A stretch of 27,105 bases of DNA. It comes from JBCCQH01 sp039024435 (GTDB taxonomy: Bacteria > Bacteroidota > Bacteroidia > J057 > JADKCL01). Positions 8,718-16,285 of the stretch are shown here, piece by piece (within the stretch, counting starts at the first letter, position 1; each line of letters opens with the position of its first letter). Location of the stretch: contig JBCCQH010000111.1 in NCBI GenBank assembly GCA_039024435.1, forward strand, positions 1 to 27,105. The letters are read 5' to 3'. A program made the position numbers and the translations under genes. The notes under the pieces are model-generated. The model saw only the letters and a program-made list of their open reading frames with translations. It did not search any database and had not been told where the DNA came from.

Positions 8718-9292
8718 TTGCGATCATCGATTACGGCGCGGGCAACATCCGTTCGGTGAAAAATGCGCTGCGCCGCCTGGGGGCGGAACCGGTGCTCACG
8801 GCCGATGAAGCCATCCTGCGGGCGGCGGACAAGGTAATATTTCCGGGAGTGGGCGAAGCGGCTACGGCGATGCACGCGCTGCGCGGGACGGGATTGGATC
8901 GGGTGATCCCCGAGCTTCGGCAGCCGGTGCTCGGGGTGTGTTTGGGCTTGCAGATGCTCTGCCTCCGCTCGGAAGAGGCGGAAACGGAAGGCTTGGGGGT
9001 ATTTCCGGTGGAAGTGCGGCGTTTTCCCGCCACTGGCAAAATTCCCCACATGGGTTGGAATGCGTTGCGAAGTGCGGAAGGACCGCTCTTCGCTGATTTG
9101 CCCGAGCAAGCCGATGTCTATTTTGTCCACAGCTACTATGCGGAAACCGCACCGGCGACGGCGGCGGTGACCGATTACTTGCTGCCGTTCAGTGCGGCGC
9201 TTTGCCGGGACAATTTTTACGCAGTGCAGTTCCACCCGGAGAAATCGGGGAAGGTCGGCGCGCGCATCATCCAAAATTTTCTTGAATTATGA
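8714..9292 (+). CDS. hisH: imidazole glycerol phosphate synthase, glutaminase subunit
   Basis: A class I glutamine amidotransferase of 192 residues that passes ammonia to HisF. The catalytic triad is visible: nucleophile C76 in GVCLGLQML, and H174 and E176 in QFHPEKSG. The oxyanion region FPGVGEA and the N-terminal IDYGAGNIRS are typical. Its start overlaps the hisB stop and its stop overlaps the hisA start (ATGA each). Its partner hisF is two genes downstream in the same operon. Confidence 0.97.
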   Translation: MIAIIDYGAGNIRSVKNALRRLGAEPVLTADEAILRAADKVIFPGVGEAATAMHALRGTGLDRVIPELRQPVLGVCLGLQMLCLRSEEAETEGLGVFPVEVRRFPATGKIPHMGWNALRSAEGPLFADLPEQADVYFVHSYYAETAPATAAVTDYLLPFSAALCRDNFYAVQFHPEKSGKVGARIIQNFLEL

Positions 9293-10002
9293 GGATCATT
9301 CCTGCGATTGACCTGTCCGAGGGCAAGGTGGTACGGCTGCGCCAGGGCGATTACGCGCAGAAAACGCAATATTTTGAAGATCCGCTGGTGGCGGCGCGGC
9401 AGTTTGCAGCGGCCGGCTTGCGCTACTTGCACGTGGTCGATTTGGATGGGGCGAAAGCGCGCCGCATCGTCAACTTACCGGTGTTGCGCCGTCTGGTGCA
9501 AGAAACGGATCTGGTGATCGACTTTGGGGGAGGAATTGCTTCAAAAGCGGATTTGGAAGCGGCCCTGGAAGCGGGGGCAGCGCAGGTGACGGTGGGGAGT
9601 TTGGCGGCGCGGGAGCCGGAAAGATTTTTGGCCTGGCTGGAAGAATTCGGTCCCGAGCAGTTGATTCTCGGGGCGGATGCGCGGGCGGGGAAGATCGCGG
9701 TTGCCGGCTGGCAAGAGGCAACGGAATGGGAGGTGAGCGAATTTGTCCACCGCATGGGGGCGGCGGGGGTGCGCTACGTAGTGTGTACCGACATTGCGCG
9801 GGACGGGATGCTGGCGGGTCCGGCCCTCGACTTGTATCGGCAACTGCTGCGGGAGAATCCGGAGCTGAAACTGGTCGCGAGTGGGGGCATTCGGGGGGCG
9901 GATGATCTGCAGGAATTGGCGGCAGCGGGCCTCGACGGGGCGATTGTGGGCCGGGCGATTTACGAATCTGGCTTGGAGGTATTGGATCTGAAAAATGACT
10001 GA
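9289..10002 (+). CDS. hisA: ProFAR isomerase (1-(5-phosphoribosyl)-5-[(5-phosphoribosylamino)methylideneamino]imidazole-4-carboxamide isomerase)
   Basis: A 237-residue (beta-alpha)8 barrel that performs the Amadori rearrangement of ProFAR to PRFAR. The general acid-base aspartates D8 (IPAIDLSEGKVVRL) and D130 (ADARAGKIAVAGW) are present, with phosphate-binding loops DFGGGI and VASGGIRG. It is related to the adjacent HisF by the known HisA/HisF duplication. It overlaps hisH by ATGA. Confidence 0.96.
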   Translation: MRIIPAIDLSEGKVVRLRQGDYAQKTQYFEDPLVAARQFAAAGLRYLHVVDLDGAKARRIVNLPVLRRLVQETDLVIDFGGGIASKADLEAALEAGAAQVTVGSLAAREPERFLAWLEEFGPEQLILGADARAGKIAVAGWQEATEWEVSEFVHRMGAAGVRYVVCTDIARDGMLAGPALDLYRQLLRENPELKLVASGGIRGADDLQELAAAGLDGAIVGRAIYESGLEVLDLKND

Positions 10003-10003
10003 T

Positions 10004-10762
10004 ATGCTGAAAAAACGCATCATTCCCTGCTTGGATATCCGCGACGGGCGCACGGTCAAGGGGGTCAATTTTGTTGACATCCGCGATGCGGGTGATCCGG
10101 TGGAACTGGCCCGTGGGTACGCGGAGCAGGGGGCGGACGAACTGGTTTTCCTGGACATTACCGCGACGGTGGAGGACCGCAGTACGTTGATCCATCTGGT
10201 GGAGCGCATCTCGGAGGAGATCGATATTCCGTTTACGGTAGGGGGCGGCATCCGCCGACTCGAAGATGTGGGCGCGCTGCTGCGGGCGGGAGCGGACAAG
10301 ATTTCGGTCAATTCGGCGGCGGTGCGGCGTCCGGAATTGATTTCCGAATTGGCGCGGCACTTTGGTAGTCAGTGCGTGGTGGTGGCAATCGACGCGAATC
10401 GGAATGCGGAGGGCTGGGAAGTGTACGTCTCCGGGGGACGCACGCCCACGGGTAGAGAGGCCATTGGCTGGGCGCAGGAAGTGGCGGAGCGGGGAGCGGG
10501 GGAAATACTTTTGACGTCGATGGCCCACGACGGAACGAAGCAGGGCTTTGCGGTGGAATTTACCCGGCAATTGAGCGAAGCGGTGAGCATTCCGGTGATT
10601 GCTTCCGGGGGAGCGGGCAGTGGGGCTCACTTCGCGGAGGTATTTCGGGAGGGCAAAGCGGATGCGGCTTTGGCGGCAAGCATTTTTCATTTCGGTGAGG
10701 TCCCGATTCCGGAACTCAAATCGTATCTTCAATCGCAAAATATCCCGGTTCGATGGAATTGA
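10004..10762 (+). CDS. hisF: imidazole glycerol phosphate synthase, cyclase subunit
   Basis: A barrel enzyme that uses HisH-derived ammonia to turn PRFAR into imidazole glycerol phosphate and AICAR. Catalytic D11 (CLDIRDGRTVKGVNF) and D130 (VVVAIDANRN) are at the standard positions when counted from ATG 10004, giving 252 residues that begin MLKKRIIPCLD as in homologues. An in-frame ATG at 9995 inside the hisA end would add three residues (MTD) and overlap hisA by 8 bases; it cannot be excluded. The 3' end overlaps hisIE by 10 bases. Confidence 0.95.
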   Translation: MLKKRIIPCLDIRDGRTVKGVNFVDIRDAGDPVELARGYAEQGADELVFLDITATVEDRSTLIHLVERISEEIDIPFTVGGGIRRLEDVGALLRAGADKISVNSAAVRRPELISELARHFGSQCVVVAIDANRNAEGWEVYVSGGRTPTGREAIGWAQEVAERGAGEILLTSMAHDGTKQGFAVEFTRQLSEAVSIPVIASGGAGSGAHFAEVFREGKADAALAASIFHFGEVPIPELKSYLQSQNIPVRWN

Positions 10763-11346
10763 ATTTTGAAAAAGGCGGTGGGCTGTTGCCCGCAATTATC
10801 CAGGATGCCCAGACCCGGCAGGTGTTGATGCTCGGCTACATGAATGCGGAGTCTTTGGCGAAAACCGAAGCGGAAGGCAAGGTCACGTTTTTTAGCCGGA
10901 GCAAGGGCCGGCTTTGGACGAAGGGGGAGACCTCGGGCAATTTTCTTTACGTGCAGAAAATCATGGGCGACTGCGATGGCGATACTTTGCTGATTCTGGC
11001 TGATCCGGTCGGTCCGGTTTGCCACACGGGCCATTCGACTTGCTTTGCCGAGGATGTCGCGCCGCCGGATCATTTTCTTTACCGCTTGGAACAGGTGGTG
11101 CAGGAGCGGAGTCAGGCTTCGCCGGAGGAGTCGTATACGGCGCGCTTATTCGCCAAAGGCATCAACAAAATCGCCCAGAAAGTGGGAGAAGAGGCGGTTG
11201 AGACGGTCATCGATGCAATTGCGGATAACCGGGATCGGCTCACGGAAGAATCGGCGGACTTGCTGTACCATTTGCTGGTGCTGCTGCACTACCGGAAGTT
11301 GAGTTTGGCGGAGGTGGAGGCGGTGTTGCGGAAGCGGCACGCGTAG
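10753..11346 (+). CDS. hisI: bifunctional phosphoribosyl-AMP cyclohydrolase / phosphoribosyl-ATP pyrophosphatase
   Basis: The HisIE fusion of 197 residues performs steps 2 and 3. The N-terminal ~110 residues are the cyclohydrolase (MLGYMNAES, TFFSRSKGRLWTKGE, metal-site DCDGD and HTGHSTCF). The C-terminal ~80 residues are the pyrophosphatase (SYTARLFAKG, KVGEEAVETVIDA, ESADLLYHLLVLL). It is the last gene of the operon, overlapping hisF by 10 bases, and is followed by a hairpin and T-run at 11392-11424. With it the operon encodes the whole pathway. Confidence 0.96.
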   Translation: MELNFEKGGGLLPAIIQDAQTRQVLMLGYMNAESLAKTEAEGKVTFFSRSKGRLWTKGETSGNFLYVQKIMGDCDGDTLLILADPVGPVCHTGHSTCFAEDVAPPDHFLYRLEQVVQERSQASPEESYTARLFAKGINKIAQKVGEEAVETVIDAIADNRDRLTEESADLLYHLLVLLHYRKLSLAEVEAVLRKRHA

Positions 11347-11391
11347 ACGATATGGGTGGACGCTGAACGGTACGGGCTTGCGGTACGGAAG

Positions 11392-11424
11392 CGTACGGTG
11401 GTGTACCGTGCGGGAAGATTTTTT
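11392..11424 (+). terminator. probable terminator of the his operon
   Basis: CGTACGGT (11392-11399) pairs with ACCGTGCG (11405-11412), 8 bp with one G-T wobble and a GGTGT loop, followed six bases later by TTTTTT (11419-11424). An alternative longer pairing uses the earlier ACGGTAC at 11367-11373 with GTACCGT at 11403-11409. The gap between stem and T-run weakens the call, but the position, 45 bases after hisIE, is right. Confidence 0.55.
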
Positions 11425-11450
11425 CGGCACAAAGCTGCGGGTAGTCAAGG

Positions 11451-11487
11451 CAAAAGACCACCGACGGATGACGATCCGCCGGTGGTC
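11451..11487 (-). terminator. intrinsic terminator of the FG-GAP gene (minus strand)
   Basis: A long hairpin: GACCACCG (11456-11463) with CGGTGGTC (11480-11487), one A-C mismatch, then CGGAT with ATCCG, and loop GACG. On the minus strand it is followed by TTTTG (complement of 11451-11455). It lies 57 bases past the stop of the gene at 11544-13361 and may also stop read-through from the his operon. Confidence 0.75.
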
Positions 11488-11543
11488 GGGAGTTTACGTC
11501 GGGCCAATTTTCCTACCGCCCGGGTTTATGGGGTTCAAATGTG

Positions 11544-13361
11544 CTAGTTTTTGACGAAGCGCAGGGTAAGCGGGGCGGATTGTGCATCGACCTGAACGGT
11601 AAGGAGATAGATGCCTTGGGCCAGGCCAGAGACATCCACGGAATAGTGGTCCAGTTGGGTGAATTGCTCGGTGCGCAAGGTGCGGCCGTCGAGGCTGGTG
11701 ACCTTGAGTTGGCCTTTTCCCTGAAGCCCCTTGAGGGATACGTTCAGCACGGTGGTGGCTGGCGTGGGCCAGGCATTGATGGTGTAGGGATTTTGTGCAT
11801 CGTCCATGCCCACCACGACCGAGGCACAGGCCGAAGCCGACCATTCACTGGCGGCCAGGCCCCCATCAACGGCAATAACCGCGGCGCAATAGGTCTCCCC
11901 GAGGTCGACGTCGCGCTGGACCCAACTGGTCCCTTTGATAGTTCCCCATTCGGAGACGGTTTGCCGCTCAGTGCCGATATCAGAAAGGGGAGGGGTGAGG
12001 AGGAAGAAGTCGGACTGGCGCTCAATGATCATGCGGTAGGAGAGGCCGGCGGCTGGCGTGACATCGTCGGTGGCGGCGGTCCAGGTCCATTCGAGGGCGT
12101 CGGTGCTAATTGTGGTTCCGGCCAATCCGGTGGGCGCGGCCGGGGGCTGGTTGACGATGGCGGTGTCGGTGTTTTCGTAGAGGTTGGTGGCGGTGCTGTT
12201 GTTGAGGCCACCGGAAAAGATGTCCAGGTCGCCGTCGCGGTCGTAGTCGATCCAGTAGAGGTCGCCCTGGGACAGGGGTTGGATCATGACGCTGTTGTCC
12301 AGGAAGAAAACTTTCAGGCTGGGATTGAATCTTCTGACTTCGCTGGCGGGTTGTTGCTGGCCGGTGGTATCGCCCTGAATGACCAGGTCGGGATAGCCAT
12401 CGTGGTCGTAGTCGCCCATGGATACGCTGGAGTAGCCGGCATCAATCATGCCCACGGAGGCGGTGTCGAAGCGATTGACGGGGGTGCCGGAATTCAGCAG
12501 CAGGCCGGAGTAGGGAATATCGGTGGACGGACTGAAACCGGTCATCATGAGGTCCAGGTCGCCATCGCAGTCGGTGTCGTTCCACTCCAGGTCGCCCCAG
12601 CCCAATCCGGTGAGGTTGAAGTTGGATTGGGTGAAGTCACCGGTGCCATCGTTGTCCCAGAGTTGGGTGGTGGGCTGGGAACCGATGCCGTCCAGGTAGC
12701 CGGCCATAATCAGGTCCAGGTCGCCATCGTTGTCGTAATCACCAAAGTCGACCGCACCGCGGGCGAAGTGGGGAAAGGTGTCGGTACCGGAGGTGAAGGT
12801 TGTAGCGCCAGCGTTGTGGTTGTTGAATGCGATGAGTGAACCCCCGTTGAGGTCAGATTCTCCGATCATGACCAGGTCCTGGTCACCGTCGTTGTCCGCA
12901 TCGCCCCATTTCACAGCGCTGTATTTACCCGGAAACAAGTCAAAGGAGGGGAAAAACATGTTGTTGCCGTCGTTGCGCCAGATTTGGAGGTAGTTGGTGG
13001 AGCCATTGTAGCCAACCATGGCCAGGTCGATGCGTCCGTCATTGTTGTAGTCGCCCCAGTCGAGGCTGTTCGGCGTGTAGGCCCGCATCTGGGTGAAGAG
13101 TGTGGTGAAATTGGAGCTGGGCAATTCGGAAAAGCTGTTGTTGCCATTGTTGACCCAGATGCCCGAATAGGGTGTGTTCTGGCCCAAGGTGCCGATCAGG
13201 GCGAGGTCCATGTCGCCGTCATTGTCGATGTCCCCCCAAGCCGCGGCGCTGGTATTGAGGTTGGGAAAGCTGTCATTGACCTGCAGATAGGCCTGGCCGG
13301 AAGCGGAAAAAAAGCCCCCCAGCAGGAGCAAGGCGGTCACCGCGATGCGGGAGAGGAACAT
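11544..13361 (-). CDS. secreted FG-GAP/VCBS repeat protein with fibronectin-like region and T9SS sorting domain
   Basis: A 605-residue protein starting at the ATG at 13361, where a signal peptide begins (MFLSRIAVTALLLLGG, cleavage near SGQA); the open frame upstream lacks a signal. Seven FG-GAP/VCBS units follow, each with a calcium-binding D-x-D-x-DG core (for example WGDIDNDGDMDL, WGDYNNDGRIDL, FGDYDNDGDLDL, MGDYDHDGYPDL), expected to form a beta-propeller. After about residue 400 comes a fibronectin type III-like stretch (PPAAPTGLAG ... DALEWTW ... YRMIIER). The last ~75 residues (WPTPATTVLNVSLKG ... GIYLLTV ... LRFVKN) are a T9SS type A sorting domain. It is convergent with the his operon and separated from it by terminators. 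The ligand is unknown; surface adhesion or polymer binding is usual for such proteins. Confidence 0.9.
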   Translation of the reverse strand: MFLSRIAVTALLLLGGFFSASGQAYLQVNDSFPNLNTSAAAWGDIDNDGDMDLALIGTLGQNTPYSGIWVNNGNNSFSELPSSNFTTLFTQMRAYTPNSLDWGDYNNDGRIDLAMVGYNGSTNYLQIWRNDGNNMFFPSFDLFPGKYSAVKWGDADNDGDQDLVMIGESDLNGGSLIAFNNHNAGATTFTSGTDTFPHFARGAVDFGDYDNDGDLDLIMAGYLDGIGSQPTTQLWDNDGTGDFTQSNFNLTGLGWGDLEWNDTDCDGDLDLMMTGFSPSTDIPYSGLLLNSGTPVNRFDTASVGMIDAGYSSVSMGDYDHDGYPDLVIQGDTTGQQQPASEVRRFNPSLKVFFLDNSVMIQPLSQGDLYWIDYDRDGDLDIFSGGLNNSTATNLYENTDTAIVNQPPAAPTGLAGTTISTDALEWTWTAATDDVTPAAGLSYRMIIERQSDFFLLTPPLSDIGTERQTVSEWGTIKGTSWVQRDVDLGETYCAAVIAVDGGLAASEWSASACASVVVGMDDAQNPYTINAWPTPATTVLNVSLKGLQGKGQLKVTSLDGRTLRTEQFTQLDHYSVDVSGLAQGIYLLTVQVDAQSAPLTLRFVKN

Positions 13362-13618
13362 TGATTGATTTTGGTAATTGTGAATCATAACATTTACGAT
13401 AAAGGGGTATGGTAGATGGTTGTTGATCGAAACTTGTTTGGGTTTTGTGGTTTGACTGACGTGGATTCGATCTCTGTCTGAGGGCAAATCTGGGGGACAG
13501 GAAGGGGAGAAGAAAATACAGTTTGGAGAAAAAGTTATGGTGATTGAGTAGGAAAATGTGTTTTTTATAATCTTAAAGCAATTTTAAGATAAAATTAGTT
13601 ATAGTAAAAATTAATGGT
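13362..13618. other. AT-rich intergenic region upstream of the FG-GAP gene
   Basis: No gene was seen. The stretch near 13550-13620 is very AT-rich and contains a small hairpin (ATCTTAAA 13570-13577 with TTTAAGAT 13583-13590) that lacks a T-run on the appropriate side on either strand. The promoter of the FG-GAP gene should lie in the part nearest 13400, but no clear Bacteroidota box could be placed. Confidence 0.4.
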
Positions 13619-13878
13619 TTAGCCTCTCCCATAGGTGTATCTAGCAATCACCGCTCCCACGACCGCCTTGATCGCACCCAACCGAACCAGCAAATCCATC
13701 CCGTGATTCGGGCGGTAAGGCATTCGGATATTGTATGAATCAAGGAATCTCTGCAGGCGGTGTGGGATTCCCGTTTCGAAGCCTCTGTTCCGAAAGCTAC
13801 GAACGCTGGGATCATCCCTCCTAAAGCAACCGTTAATCGTAGGCGGGAATACTTTTTGAACCTCATGTTTTTATCGCC
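13619..13878 (-). pseudogene. 3' remnant of an unidentified gene
   Basis: On the minus strand a frame with no usable start reads about 83 codons to TAA at 13619-13621. It is protein-like, especially in its last 60 residues (FRNRGFETGIPHRLQRFLDS ... MPYRPNHGMDLLVRLGAIKA ... RYTYGRG). An overlapping minus-strand frame with an ATG (13648-13890) looks like noise by comparison. I do not recognise the family. It sits at the left boundary of the RHS cassette region and may be the end of a gene cut off when the array formed, or a decayed cassette partner. Confidence 0.4.
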
Positions 13879-13924
13879 GGAAGAAGCCATGGCTTACTAT
13901 ACTCCGCAAGGTGAGGTTTGATAA

Positions 13925-14104
13925 AAGCTGAAGTTTCAGTGCCAGTAATTTTGGTGTCTCATTTTTTTGGCATTGTAAAGTTTGATTTGTGCTACGCTCA
14001 GAATGGGGCAATAAATTAAATTGTTAATCAGTATTGCACCGCTCCCTCTTTGCGTGGGTAGCTCAAACGGATTGCAAAAGAGGTTTGCATCAAGGAAATG
14101 GGGA
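13925..14104 (-). pseudogene. decayed 5' fragment related to the gene at 24608-25360
   Basis: About 180 bases align with 25247-25429, which spans the start and upstream region of the 250-residue gene further right. The best block (14033-14104 against 25359-25429) is about 70 bases with only an extra T and a T/C change. The part nearer 13925 is more diverged (shared cagtaatttt, cagaatg, aataaatt). Here the frame is broken and the rest of the gene is missing, so this is a truncated copy left after duplication or cassette deletion. It abuts the 3' end of the immunity-like gene at 14119. Confidence 0.6.
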
Positions 14105-14118
14105 AAAAGTATGCGTGC

Positions 14119-14556
14119 TCATTCTGAATTCAACGAATACTCATAGGTGTTGATGGAATCGACCGGTTTTGCAACCAGCGTTCCGGAGATCAAAAGTTTT
14201 TGGATCAGAGGCAATAAATCTGCCTGATCAAGTTTTCCTTTGTCGGGAGGAGCACTCGTGTTAATGAACAGCAGGAGCTTTGAAAGCTGAAAGCCTTTGT
14301 ATTGAAAGCTTCCAAAAACGCAATCGAAATCCACGATGACACCATCAAAGTCAAAATACGCTCCAATTCCATGAAATGAAAAGCGGAGAGTTCTTTGCTT
14401 GTGCAAGATTGTACCTTGCTTAGGGATTATTCCTTTGTTCTTTGCAAGGAAAGGAGACAGATCCAGTCCGTAGTAATCCATCAGCATGTTGTTGCCCATT
14501 TTTACATGAGACTCATACTTCGTTATGGCATCGACTATTTCTCGTTCGGTTATCAT
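14119..14556 (-). CDS. putative immunity protein for the ParB-like RHS toxin
   Basis: A 145-residue soluble protein, start MITEREIVDAITKY, overlapping the stop of the toxin reading frame by ATGA (14553-14556). No signal peptide or membrane segment is visible. The central part has an aromatic/acidic stretch (FSFHGIGAYFDFDGVIVDFD). Size, strand and direct coupling to an RHS toxin tip are those of an immunity gene in polymorphic toxin systems; the family is not recognised with certainty. The gene is intact although its toxin carries two frameshifts, which fits selection to keep immunity after toxin loss. Confidence 0.65.
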   Translation of the reverse strand: MITEREIVDAITKYESHVKMGNNMLMDYYGLDLSPFLAKNKGIIPKQGTILHKQRTLRFSFHGIGAYFDFDGVIVDFDCVFGSFQYKGFQLSKLLLFINTSAPPDKGKLDQADLLPLIQKLLISGTLVAKPVDSINTYEYSLNSE

Positions 14557-15200
14557 TTGATGAAACTCCTCAATTGCTCGATTGTGTACCCAGATTGTTC
14601 AATGGGTACGTTGTGAAATGGTATGTCGCCGTTGAACCCTACTTTCTTAGCAGCTTCGAATCGATGGTGACCATCAATGATTATTTTTTCCAGCAACATC
14701 TGGGGCCAAGATAGGAGCATGCGGCCATGCTCCTTTTTCTGCCATCTCTTCCGCAACTCGAATTTGATCGGCATAACGCTCAACAATATCATCAAATTGC
14801 GTATTGATTTCAATAGGTACAAAATCCTTCAGTTTGCCATCGTTTAATTTTCTAAATCTGTTCGCCCACTTCGCCCCATTAAAGCAGCTCCCACAAGCGG
14901 AATTGCGGCCAGCAAACTCAATCCTGCCCCAACTTCATCGCCTCGGCCCAAGGCAAGGGCCGCCGCCCCAAGATCGGCGAGTGTAGCTAGGATTGGGATT
15001 TCACTTGATCCCAAGATATCCAGGAATATTTCCGCTCCTTCGGCGGTCAACTGAATCGTACCAATTCCGGAGTTGTTCCTTCCCGCATAGACCGATCCTA
15101 GGGTACGTCCGCTGGCGAACTCTTCCGAGGATTGCTGCGCCCAGGCAGGCGAGGCGGTGCCGGATGTAAAGTGCAATCCCCAAATCGAGTAGTGGCCCAA
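14553..15200 (-). pseudogene. RHS tip: type A pre-toxin linker plus ParB-like toxin domain, two frameshifts
   Basis: The N-terminal part (from about SGTASPAWAQQ to LLAAIPLVGAA) is the hydrophobic pre-toxin linker shared with 21823-21986 and 26951-27105. One A is missing at 14881-14883 (AAA here, AAAA in the other copies), which shifts the frame into an early stop. Restoring it continues through WANRFRKLNDGKLKDFVPIE to ILAPDVAGK; then a T-run of six at 14684-14689 (five expected) shifts again. The third part gives IIIDGHHRFEAAKKVGF and ends at 14553. The DGHHRxxAAKK motif with the preceding VPIE...DDIVERYADQI is characteristic of ParB/sulfiredoxin-fold nuclease domains used as toxins. As sequenced it is inactive. 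Both lesions are single-base indels in A/T runs, so sequencing error is possible. Confidence 0.75.
14861..15023 (-). repeat. type A pre-toxin linker repeat, copy 1
   Basis: 163 bases nearly identical to 21823-21986 and to 26951-27105. It encodes the Gly/Ala-rich hydrophobic segment DILGSSEIPILA ... ADLGAAALALGRGDEVGAGL ... AIPLVGAA, the kind of pre-toxin hairpin commonly found before polymorphic toxin domains. It is one base shorter than copy 2 because of the A-run deletion. Confidence 0.9.
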
Positions 15201-15361
15201 TGGCGACTACCGCGAGGTTGATTCCTTGTGCGATCTTGCGGGGGATTTCCCGAAGGACTGGAACAGGTGTAAATCACCTTACTGACGAGACATGAGCGGC
15301 CCAAATCCCCATCTCAGCATCCTTTGCCTCGCTATCCCACACAATATTTGAAAACCGGGAA

Positions 15362-15670
15362 TCAATCTTTGGTTCTTTGTTCATCTTCAGTTAGTCTTTT
15401 CAATTTGTGAAGTGCTGTCTTTGCATTTTTTAATATTTCTTGAGCATTGAGGTCGCCCTCTTCCCAAAGTTCTGGATCCTCACAGTAGGAATCGAGGTCA
15501 CTAAACAACGTACCGATAACCTTGAATACTTGAGGGGGAAACATTTTTTCTTCCGTTTTCACCATTAGGAAGTAATTCTTTTGAAACTCGTATATACTGA
15601 TTTCCCTGATCGTATATGCAGTAATTATTTTGAGATACTTTTCCATGTTGTGAAAGGTGGTTTTCACCAT
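15362..15670 (-). CDS. putative colicin D-type immunity protein (copy 1)
   Basis: A 102-residue protein starting MVKTTFHNMEKYLKI at 15670. The start overlaps the toxin stop by 7 bases (ATGGTGA), and the homologous pair at 25514-25846 has the same 7-base overlap, which supports this start over the internal ATG at 15646. The sequence is helical and acidic (EISIYEFQKNYF, DLDSYCEDPELWEEGDLNAQ, ALHKLKRL) and aligns along its length with the protein at 25514-25846. A small acidic helical partner directly after the toxin fits the colicin D immunity family. It is expected to bind and block the tRNase domain. Confidence 0.72.
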   Translation of the reverse strand: MVKTTFHNMEKYLKIITAYTIREISIYEFQKNYFLMVKTEEKMFPPQVFKVIGTLFSDLDSYCEDPELWEEGDLNAQEILKNAKTALHKLKRLTEDEQRTKD

Positions 15671-16284
15671 AATGTACCAGAAGTAAGAACGCCATTTAAC
15701 TGCTGCGGTCCAAGTTTCCATCCACTCCGGAATTCGCCACTCGTTCTGGTCATGACATTCAAGCCTGTATTAGGATTTACATAGTGAATTGCAGGTTGGT
15801 TTTTATAAGTCCCGACAATTCTTCTGACACTCTGAGAATTCATGTGGTCCTGCATTGCGGCAAAGAATCTTGAAGCCTGAGACGGATTCCAGTTTCCCAT
15901 TATTCCGAAGTCAGCGGCATGGTTCGCAAACTTCTTCTGTAACTGCTTTCTACTTGCCGTCAATAAATGCCTCCCGGCCCCTGCTCCGCGAAAGATTCCA
16001 CCAGGCGTAACAAAAAATGCCGCATACATCACTCCATTACCCGCCATGGTCTGCGGGGTCGGTCCCGCTCTCCCCGTCAACATTTCTGCGATGATTGTCC
16101 CTGGATACAGTTGATAGGTAACGGCACCAATCTCCTGACCTACGGTTTCAGCAACCCCACCTTCAGAGGGACCAAACTCATTGCTCGGCGTTCCCGAAAG
16201 GGATTCCAGCCAATATCCCATCTTGTCTGGCCAGGAAAGGTGATCGGAGAAATGATATCCTGAACATTCCCCCGAAACATCCAA
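15664..16284 (-). CDS. RHS tip with colicin D-like tRNase toxin domain (copy 1)
   Basis: 206 codons with no ATG; the likely start is TTG at 16284, two bases after the stop of the lipoprotein gene, and the frame is open a little further upstream, so this looks like a promoterless 3' tip. Residues about 9-95 are the type B linker shared with 19235-19491 (GYHFSDHLSWPDKMGYWLES ... FVTPGG). From RHLLTASRKQLQKKF on, the domain matches colicin D-type toxins: K-F-x-x-H-A-x-D-F-G-I, GNWNPSQASRFFAAMQDH, GTYKNQPAIHYVNPNTGLNV and SGEFRSGWKLGPQQLNGVL. Colicin D cleaves the anticodon loop of arginine tRNAs. The domain appears complete and ends in GTLW. Confidence 0.75.
   Translation of the reverse strand: MDVSGECSGYHFSDHLSWPDKMGYWLESLSGTPSNEFGPSEGGVAETVGQEIGAVTYQLYPGTIIAEMLTGRAGPTPQTMAGNGVMYAAFFVTPGGIFRGAGAGRHLLTASRKQLQKKFANHAADFGIMGNWNPSQASRFFAAMQDHMNSQSVRRIVGTYKNQPAIHYVNPNTGLNVMTRTSGEFRSGWKLGPQQLNGVLTSGTLW
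15928..15989 (-). repeat. 62-bp toxin-start arm, copy 1
   Basis: 62 bases identical except one base to 26107-26168. It encodes (R)GAGAGRHLLTASRKQLQKKF, the junction of linker and colicin D-like domain. It is the only segment the two colicin D-type cassettes share at near-identity, and the likely place for recombination between them. Confidence 0.9.
16004..16260 (-). repeat. type B pre-toxin linker repeat, copy 1
   Basis: 257 bases with only about a dozen differences from 19235-19491, of equal length. It encodes GYHFSDHLSWPDKMGYWLES through TVGQEIGAVTYQLYPGTIIA and MLTGRAGPTPQTMAG to FVTPGG, a linker that precedes two quite different toxin domains. Confidence 0.92.
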
Positions 16285-16285
16285 G

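Noticed and set aside
9470..10795. A 441-codon minus-strand frame opposite hisA/hisF
   Set aside because: Arg/Pro/Ser-rich antisense shadow in GC-rich coding DNA; the plus-strand his genes are certain.
11541..12839. A 432-codon plus-strand open frame opposite the FG-GAP gene
   Set aside because: Gly/Val/Asp-poor-complexity shadow of the minus-strand repeats; no signal, no domain, and the minus-strand reading has signal peptide, FG-GAP repeats and T9SS tail.
13570..13590. Small hairpin ATCTTAAA/TTTAAGAT as a terminator
   Set aside because: Weak AT stem and no T-run on the proper side on either strand.
13648..13890. An 80-codon minus-strand frame with ATG in the array border
   Set aside because: The neighbouring frame without a start reads as a far more natural protein; this one looks like its shadow.
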